Shown in pieces: positions 27,171 through 32,781 of a DNA stretch of 32,781 nucleotides. The position numbers and the translations under genes were made by a program. Within the stretch, counting starts at the first letter, position 1. The number at the start of each line of letters is the position of its first letter. The DNA is taken from positions 1 to 32,781 of the forward strand of contig JAUJOK010000055.1 in the NCBI GenBank assembly GCA_030447685.1, read 5' to 3'. The notes under the pieces are model-generated. The model searched no databases. It had not been told where the DNA came from and saw only the letters and a program-made list of their open reading frames with translations. The DNA comes from Armatimonadaceae bacterium (GTDB taxonomy: Bacteria; Armatimonadota; Armatimonadia; Armatimonadales; Armatimonadaceae).

Positions 27171-27377
27171 GCTCGATCCTCCTCCGATACGGGAACGCCG
27201 CAACGAGATAACTGCAGCATAATGATTATGTGGAGCCGGTTCTAATGACTCCTCGATATATCCGCAGGTCAATTCTGGTGCCGTGTCACAGTATACCTCA
27301 TGGCCCGCCCTCCGTAAACCCACTCGTTCTTACGGCTGCGGCCCAGGCTCATCCGACACAGACCCAGACTGGAGCTT

Positions 27378-27406
27378 ATTATACACATAGTATTGGCAAT
27401 CGTCAA
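27378..27406 (-). promoter_or_regulatory. Near-consensus sigma-70 promoter for the small membrane protein
   Basis: Minus strand: TTGACG (27406-27401), 17-base spacer, TATAAT (27383-27378). Transcription would begin near 27371 and leave a leader of about 200 nt before ATG 27170. I see no known riboswitch consensus in that leader. Confidence 0.8.
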
Positions 27407-27623
27407 GTAACTCTTAAGAAAAAGTTTTCGCCTGCCCTGACCTTCGCGCCAGACCAAGCGACTCCAGGCTTTAGGACAGTGTGGAATTTGTCACTCTCGC
27501 CCTGGTGGAACAAATGCATCTAATTTCCCGTCCACAGGTTTGGTTTACAAAAATGTAAGGGGATAGTGCAGCACACGTTCTTGTTAGCTATCTTTTGGGA
27601 ACCTGCAAGTACTACCGGGTGGT

Positions 27624-27652
27624 TTGCGTTTGCCTAAATATCATGATATATT
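27624..27652 (+). promoter_or_regulatory. Probable sigma-70 promoter for the exopolysaccharide genes
   Basis: TTGCGT (27624-27629), 17-base spacer, TATATT (27647-27652). The spacer end and -10 overlap a perfect 12-bp palindrome ATATCATGATAT (27638-27649), a candidate operator. Transcription would start near 27659 and leave a leader of about 210 nt. The 200 bases between this and the minus-strand promoter hold no gene that I can support. Confidence 0.55.
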
Positions 27653-27724
27653 GCGATGGCAATTTCGGAGAGGCTGGGGATTTTTCCTGCACCACCCTTC
27701 CGCATGCTGTGGTAATCTTCACAC

Positions 27725-27790
27725 GGGTGCATACACCGCTGTATGGCAGTTTCTGAACCGGGTCGGCACGCTTTATTGCGTGATGCACCC
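27725..27790 (+). promoter_or_regulatory. Structured 5' leader element before the sugar transferase gene
   Basis: GGGTGCAT (27725-27732) pairs perfectly with ATGCACCC (27783-27790) over a 50-base interior that contains a hairpin CACGC-TTTATT-GCGTG (27767-27782) stacked directly on the outer stem. A closed multi-branch shape in a 210-nt leader suggests an RNA regulator. It does not match the c-di-GMP-I (GEMM) core sequence as I know it. Confidence 0.4.
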
Positions 27791-27868
27791 TGCCAATGGT
27801 TTTAGATGCGTTCATAGGTTATTCCTGATGATCGACTTCAGGCACTATACAGCGGAGATACGCTATCC

Positions 27869-28651
27869 ATGCCCCTGACCAAGCATCATACTGTTCCGGA
27901 GACCGCTCCGAGCGATCCTGTCCATAGAGACGGTTTTTCTGGTGGATTCTTCAAGTTGTTGCCCGAAATACAAAGTGCCCCCGTGGGGATGAATGGCGAT
28001 ACGTCGGACTTTTATCTATCCCGGTTTCCGGTGGACGGATCGGACGGCGGGCCATATTTGACGCTCAAGCGCTATGGAGACATCTGCGGCGCTGTGACCG
28101 CTTTGCTGCTGATGTCGCCGGTTCTCCTTGTCCTTGCGCTGTTGATTTTTGCCGAGGACCGCGGCGCGGTGTTGTTTTGTCAAACCCGTATTGGCAAGGA
28201 CGGAAAGCCTTTCCGATTTTTTAAGTTTCGCAGTATGGTGCGAAACGCTGATGCACTGAAAGCGAAGCTGGCGGCGGAAAACGAAGCGAGCGGCCCGATT
28301 TTCAAGATGCGTCGGGACCCACGCATCACCCGCGTGGGGCGCTGGCTGCGAAAATATTCGCTGGATGAGCTTCCACAGTTGATGAACGTACTGCGCGGCG
28401 AGATGAGTTTTGTCGGCCCTCGCCCGCATTTGCCGGAAGAGGTGGCGCGCTATACGCCTCGACAGCGGCAGCGGCTGAGTGTACAGCCGGGACTGATCTG
28501 CCTGCGGGAAGTTTGCGGGCGCTCGAATCTGAGCTTTGAGCGGTGGGTCGACCTGGACCTTTTATATATAAAATGCCGTTCACTTCGTACGGATGCGCGA
28601 ATTTTGCTGTGCGCCATACCAGCCGTCCTGCGGGGCGATGGGGCGTATTGA
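27869..28651 (+). CDS. Undecaprenyl-phosphate sugar phosphotransferase (bacterial sugar transferase family)
   Basis: 260 residues. Short form of the polyprenyl-phosphate hexose-1-phosphate transferase family: a cytoplasmic N-terminal tail of about 65 residues, one membrane helix (ICGAVTALLLMSPVLLVLAL), then the catalytic domain with FCQTRIGKDGKPFRFFKFRS, FKMRRDPRITRVGRWLRKYS, LDELPQLMNVLRGEMSFVGP then RPHLPEEV. It starts exopolysaccharide repeat-unit synthesis by loading the first sugar phosphate onto undecaprenyl phosphate on the inner membrane face. GGAG lies about 11 bases before ATG 27869. First gene after the structured leader; the tyrosine kinase follows after 96 bases. Confidence 0.94.
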   Translation: MPLTKHHTVPETAPSDPVHRDGFSGGFFKLLPEIQSAPVGMNGDTSDFYLSRFPVDGSDGGPYLTLKRYGDICGAVTALLLMSPVLLVLALLIFAEDRGAVLFCQTRIGKDGKPFRFFKFRSMVRNADALKAKLAAENEASGPIFKMRRDPRITRVGRWLRKYSLDELPQLMNVLRGEMSFVGPRPHLPEEVARYTPRQRQRLSVQPGLICLREVCGRSNLSFERWVDLDLLYIKCRSLRTDARILLCAIPAVLRGDGAY

Positions 28652-28747
28652 TAGGGATCACCCCGAAAGAGACGTCGTTAAGGGCGTATCACCGGGACGG
28701 CTGACCTAGTGCCGTAGAACCAGAAATTGGAGATGGAATAGGACGCT

Positions 28748-31202
28748 ATGCAAGACGACCAATTTATTGACCGAAGCCAGGAAGCGGCTCCTGCGGTTTC
28801 CCTGCGCGAATACGCAGATATTCTGCGCCGCCGCCGGGCTGTCATTATTCAAACGTTCGTGCTGATATTGGTCGTCGGGGTAGTCGTTACCCTGATGTCG
28901 GCCCCTACCTACCGCGCCTCGGCACGCCTGCTGGTGGACTCGCCCCTGCTCCAGCTTAATCAGGTCAACACGGAAAACCCGCTGCACGGACTGATGGCCG
29001 AAGCCCAGCAGTACCGGGTTTCGACGCAGGTTGAGCTTCTTCAAAGTGAGAAGGTGCGCACTACCGCGGCTAAAATGCTGGGGAACAGCCTGCCCAAGAT
29101 GGAGATAGCTCCGGTTGCCGATACGGAAATCATTGAGGTCATAGCCGAGGGGCCGGACCCCGAAGTCGTCGGCAAAGCGCCCAATGTGCTGCTGGACAGC
29201 TATATCGGTCAGACTGGGGACGTTACCAGCGAAACCCTGGATAAGGCGCTGAAAACAGTCACGCAGGGAGCGGAAAAAGCGGGCAGGACGCTGGAAGAGA
29301 CCGAGAAAAAGCTGCGCCGGTTCAAGGAAAGGCACAATGTTGCGGAACTGGAAAAGAACCGCGACGTGCAGATGGGCACCGTAGAGTCCCTGACCAACAG
29401 CTACCAGTCCGTTCAGGCATGGGAAAGCGGGCAAAGCCGGCCGCGGCCGGGAGGCGGAACTGGGAGCTGTGCGCGCCCAGATCGCTGCAACGAAGCAGCA
29501 ACTCGCCGCCACACCACGGACAAGAAACTTCGAAGTCGCTTCTGCTGAGGCCGATCCGGCGGTGCAGGGGATCGAAGGACAGCTTGATACCCTGGAGGCG
29601 GAGCGTGCCGCGCTTTTAAAGGTGTCCGGCACCAGCCTGGATCAGATAGCGGCCATGGATGTTCGCATCGCCTCCCTGCGAAAGCGTCTGGCAGGGCAGC
29701 GGGCTTCGGTCGCCGTGCGTAACCAGCGAGGCAACCCCACCTATATCGCGCTTCAGGATCGGCTGGTGGATTTGGATATCCGCGCCAGCGGCCATGCTTC
29801 TACAGCGGCGGACACGGCCCGGCGCCGGGCAGCCGCGCAGGCTCGCCTGAGCCAGTTCCCCTCATTCGAAGAAGAACTTACCCGCTTGACGCGGCTTCTG
29901 GATACAGCCAAAAGAAACTACGAGACTTTTTCCCGGCAGCGCGATGATTTGCAAATGCGCCAGTTGACCCGGCGCAAAAATGCGCGGATCATCGAAACCG
30001 CGAAGGTGCCCACGGAGCCGATTCGCCCGCGAAAGCTGCAAAACGTCCTTTTCGCCGCGTTTATGGGCCTGTTCTTCGGTCTGTGCCTGGCGCTCCTTCA
30101 GGAGTTCCTGGACGACCGGATCAACTCGACGGACGAGGCCGAACGCGTGCTGCGCCTGCCCAGCCTGGGACTGGTGCCGGCCATTGAAGAGGAAGGGCTG
30201 CGCCTTATCCGCGACCTGAAATCCTTTTCACCCATTACGGAGGCGTATCGAAGTCTTCGATCCAATATCGCCTTTGCCGCCGTGGATAACCCGGTGCGCG
30301 CCATCGCCGTAACCTCGTCCGGGCCGGGTGAAGGTAAATCCACCACGATTGCTAACCTGGCGATGGCGATGGCGATGGACGGAAAGCGTGTTATCGTGGT
30401 GGACGCCGACCTGCGCCGTCCCACCCAGCACAAGCTTTTCAAGGTAAACCGTTCGCCCGGTCTGACGGATATTCTGGTGGGCACGCATGGTATCGGCGAA
30501 GTTGTGCGCCCAACAGCGGTGGATAATGTGGTCGTCATACCAGCCGGTTCCACCCCGCCCAACCCGGCGGAGCTTCTGGGTTCCGAGGCGATGGCGCATT
30601 TTGTCGAGGCTGTTCGCAATATGGCGGACATCATTCTCTTTGACGCGCCGCCGACTCTGGCCGTAGCAGACGCCGTACTGCTTTCGTCCCGAGTGGATGG
30701 CGCGCTGTTCGTAGTGGGCTTCGGCGATACCAAGAAGACGAACGCCCGGCATGCGCTTGAGCTTTTGAGCCGTGCTCGTGTCCACATGCTGGGTACGGTC
30801 CTCAATAAGATGGACGAAAAGAGCCGGGGCTACTATTACAGCCAGTACTACTACACACCTGTTACCGAAGCCGCGACATCTACGGATGTCAAAGGCGCTT
30901 TGACCAATGGAACCGGCGGCAACGGTACGGATGACTTTACCGGTGTTAACGGAAGCGGCAACGGAACGGACGGTGTGACCACCAAGGAAGAGACTTTTGA
31001 TACCACACCCCGCCCGCGTGTCGCCGTTACGGATTGGCTGTGGCGGAACTCCTCCGCGCCGCAGGACGACAGCGCGCTCAACGAAGCTTCATCGCCCACG
31101 GATGAAACTCTGCCGATCATGACCTGGTCGGAGACTCCCGCCAAAAAGGGACGCCGAACGGCGCGCCCGGCGGACAACAGCGCCGAGAACGAGAAAGAAT
31201 AG
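28748..31202 (+). CDS. Wzz/Wzc-type chain-length determinant and BY-kinase (one frame break)
   Basis: About 817 residues in two frames. N-terminal Wzz domain: SLREYADILRRRRAVIIQTF, helix VLILVVGVVVTLMSAPTYRA, long coiled-coil (TLEETEKKLRRFKERHNVAE). The frame shifts near 29420: AELGAVRAQIAATKQQLAAT continues in another frame to 31202. Second helix LFAAFMGLFFGLCLALLQEF, then kinase: Walker A SSGPGEGKSTTIANLA, Walker A' VIVVDADLRRPTQ, Walker B DIILFDAPP. Tyrosine cluster GYYYSQYYY follows the kinase, the usual autophosphorylation site, but here it is followed by a 120-residue Gly/Asn/Thr-rich tail ending in acidic/basic sequence. It controls polysaccharide polymerisation and export with the Wza-like protein, whose gene starts eight bases after the stop. 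Confidence 0.9.
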
Positions 31203-31209
31203 TAATTCA

Positions 31210-32397
31210 ATGAAGATAAACCACCTTATTCTGTGCCCGATGCTTATTCTAAGCCTTGCGCCGGTTGCACGCGCCCAGGAAGCCACACCCACATCGCCCC
31301 CTTCTACCACCATAGTGGTGCCCCGGAACTATCGGATCGCGGTTGATGATGTTCTGTCGATTCGGGTCATGAATCAGCCCGATCTGTCGGTACAGGTAAG
31401 TGTGCTTCCCGACGGCAAAATCTCTTACCCGATCCTCGGCGATGTCAAAGTGGCGGGATTTACCACGGAGCAGATTTCCCGCCGTATCACGTCCGCGCTC
31501 GCCAAAAGGTTCGTTCGGCCCCAGGTGACGGTCAACGTGATGTCACGGCAAATAGATCAGATCAGTGTTATCGGCAGTGCCATCCGAACTCCCGGCAACC
31601 GCAACCTCAAAGAAGGGTGGCGCGTTCTGGATGCGCTTGCCGACGCCGGTGGGCTTTCGGTGGATAAGCCCGGCTGGGCAACCGCTTACCTGCTCCGCCG
31701 GGGCAGCACGCTGCCTATACCCATAAATCTGGTTCGCCTGATGACGAATACCGATCCTAACGAGAACCAGCCGCTCAAAGCAGGCGATATGCTCTTCATT
31801 CAGGCGCTCGACCCGTCGCAGATTCAGGTTTCGGTTCTTGGCGAAGTGGCCGCGCCGCGCCTAATGCCCGCCCCTGAAGACGGTTCGGTACTGACGGTGC
31901 TCAGCACGGCGGGCGGCCCCACCCCCCGAGCGGCCTTGTCCCGTGCCTCTATCTTCCGCCGTGGCAAGTCGATCCCGATCAACCTTCAGGGTATCACCGA
32001 CGGTAAAATCCCGGATACCGTCAAGATGGAGCCGGGAGACACGCTAATGATCCCGTCCAACAAGCTACAGTACAGTGTGATCGGCGCGGTAAATTCGCCG
32101 GGGACGCGCGATTATCCGGAAGGCGAGACGCTGACGGTGATGACCGCTATTGCCCGGTCAGGTGGTCAGGCGCGCGACGCCAACATAAAGGAAGCGACCT
32201 TAGTTCGGGTGGCGGAAGACGGCACGTCCACACGCACCGTTATCAACATGGAAGAGGTGCTTAAGAAGGGCGATACGTCAAAGGACATCCCCGTCCAGCC
32301 CGGTGATTACGTCTTCCTGCCCAGCAAAGACCCCAAGCGCAAGTTCGGTATTCTGGACGCTCTGTCGTTCCTGCCGTACGTTCAGCTTTTCCGCTAA
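31210..32397 (+). CDS. Wza-type polysaccharide export protein with SLBB domains
   Basis: 395 residues. Signal peptide (HLILCPMLILSLAPVARAQE) without a lipobox Cys. Polysaccharide export domain: YRIAVDDVLSIRVMNQPDLS, VLPDGKISYPILGDVKVAG, VTVNVMSRQ. Three SLBB domains follow: ISVIGSAIRTPGNRNLKEGW, VSVLGEVAAPRLMPAPEDGS and YSVIGAVNSPGTRDYPEGET. The protein forms the periplasmic/outer-membrane part of the exopolysaccharide export channel. The C-terminus (FGILDALSFLPYVQLFR) may be the amphipathic outer-membrane helix. It starts eight bases after the Wzc-type gene. Presence of this protein supports an outer membrane in this organism. Confidence 0.93.
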   Translation: MKINHLILCPMLILSLAPVARAQEATPTSPPSTTIVVPRNYRIAVDDVLSIRVMNQPDLSVQVSVLPDGKISYPILGDVKVAGFTTEQISRRITSALAKRFVRPQVTVNVMSRQIDQISVIGSAIRTPGNRNLKEGWRVLDALADAGGLSVDKPGWATAYLLRRGSTLPIPINLVRLMTNTDPNENQPLKAGDMLFIQALDPSQIQVSVLGEVAAPRLMPAPEDGSVLTVLSTAGGPTPRAALSRASIFRRGKSIPINLQGITDGKIPDTVKMEPGDTLMIPSNKLQYSVIGAVNSPGTRDYPEGETLTVMTAIARSGGQARDANIKEATLVRVAEDGTSTRTVINMEEVLKKGDTSKDIPVQPGDYVFLPSKDPKRKFGILDALSFLPYVQLFR

Positions 32398-32412
32398 ATC
32401 ATTACTTTTACG

Positions 32413-32445
32413 GGATAGGCGGCTCAGCAATGGTTCCGCCTATCC
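32413..32445 (+). terminator. Hairpin after the export-protein gene
   Basis: GGATAGGCGG (32413-32422) pairs with CCGCCTATCC (32436-32445) over a 13-base loop, 16 bases after the stop codon. No T-run follows, so it may be a partial or Rho-assisted terminator, or an mRNA 3'-end stabiliser. Confidence 0.45.
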
Positions 32446-32499
32446 TCGCTATAAGGATGATCTTGTAGCTGGGCAGAAGAATTTAGAAAATTCATATTT

Positions 32500-32781
32500 A
32501 TGGCAGTTGCTCCAAACAAAGATACGGTCGCGTTAGCTGCTTCGGCGGATATTCTGGGAAACGATGTGACGGTGATTCGGCCCAGTTCCGGCTGGTCTGC
32601 GCTGAACTTGCGGGAAGTATGGCAATACCGGGATTTGCTCGTATCGTTAGCGGTTCGTGACGTTAAACTGCGCTATCGGCAGACGGCGCTTGGGGCAGTT
32701 TGGGTCGTTTTGCAGCCGCTGGTTGCAGCTCTTATCTTCACGCTTGTGTTTGACAAGGTCGCCAAGCTGCCCAGTTACGGT
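32500..32781 (+). CDS. ABC-2 type polysaccharide export permease (Wzm/TagG-like), truncated by window edge
   Basis: The first 94 residues are present and the gene runs off the right edge. The sequence NLREVWQYRDLLVSLAVRDV, KLRYRQTALGAVWVVLQPLV then AALIFTLVFDKVAKLPSYG is the typical start of the permease of O-antigen or teichoic-acid type ABC exporters: interfacial helix, then first membrane helix. The ATPase partner (Wzt/TagH-like) would be expected just beyond the window. No strong ribosome site precedes ATG 32500. It implies that the glycan made by this locus, or a second one, crosses the inner membrane by an ABC exporter. Confidence 0.88.
   Translation, partial: MAVAPNKDTVALAASADILGNDVTVIRPSSGWSALNLREVWQYRDLLVSLAVRDVKLRYRQTALGAVWVVLQPLVAALIFTLVFDKVAKLPSYG

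Noticed and set aside
26919..27323. The 134-codon version of the small membrane protein
   Set aside because: The extra 51 residues precede the strong GGAGGAGG-ATG start and signal peptide and lie in the untranslated leader.
27171..27371. A c-di-GMP, SAM or cobalamin riboswitch in the long minus-strand leader
   Set aside because: I looked for their core consensus sequences and found none.

Overview
The window reads as chromosomal DNA of a GC-rich, Gram-negative-type environmental bacterium, most likely from Armatimonadota or a relative in the Planctomycetes/Verrucomicrobia neighbourhood. This placement is inferred from gene content: two orphan pseudopilins with the H-X9-DG motif, a Planctomycete-type cytochrome (DUF1587/1592/1588) paired with a Tat-exported DUF1552 protein, and a Wza/Wzc-type exopolysaccharide locus. 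I see no tRNA, rRNA, CRISPR array, integrase or transposase.

Layout. (1) 128-2396, minus: a sugar catabolic pair, GH4 glycosidase then SMP-30/gluconolactonase-like protein. (2) 2572-6403, plus: secreted c-type cytochrome plus DUF1552 protein, closed by a bidirectional terminator. (3) 6522-7768, minus: two small secreted low-complexity proteins (Asp-rich calcium-type repeats; Tyr-Gly-Asp-Ser-Arg repeats). (4) 7944-8990, plus: Old Yellow Enzyme family oxidoreductase. (5) 14920 down to 9020, minus: leuS, a ComEA-like DNA-binding protein, a secreted DNRLRE + staphylococcal-nuclease fusion, and a second ComEA-like protein, apparently one operon read from a perfect-consensus sigma-70 promoter through a strong leader hairpin. 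(6) 15387-15975, minus: a membrane protein hidden by frame breaks. (7) 16074-21047, plus: four 11-bp-spaced CTTAA repeats that look like a Pho box, then a small protein, an H-X9-DG pseudopilin, a beta-propeller/phosphoesterase and a second pseudopilin. (8) 21130-25037, plus: GH99/WbsX-like protein with a CBM9-like tail, a beta-flower lipoprotein and a cysteine-synthase family enzyme. (9) 25072 to the right edge, plus: exopolysaccharide locus (O-antigen-ligase-like protein, initiating sugar transferase, Wzc-type tyrosine kinase, Wza-type SLBB export protein, start of an ABC-2 permease), with one small membrane protein on the minus strand inside it.

Quality of the sequence. Many genes are broken by single-base changes, nearly all net deletions and several in homopolymers, while the conserved protein sequence resumes in another frame at once. 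Breaks are clustered (about 5250-8420, 9100-10620, 15400-17120, 19100-20400, 22870-23080, 29420) and alternate with long perfect genes such as leuS. I read these as consensus errors in patches of the assembly rather than real gene decay, and annotate such genes over their full reconstructed span.

The most novel-looking units are the leuS-comEA-nuclease-comEA operon, a candidate extracellular DNA capture and processing module, and the Pho-box-led phosphoesterase/pseudopilin block.
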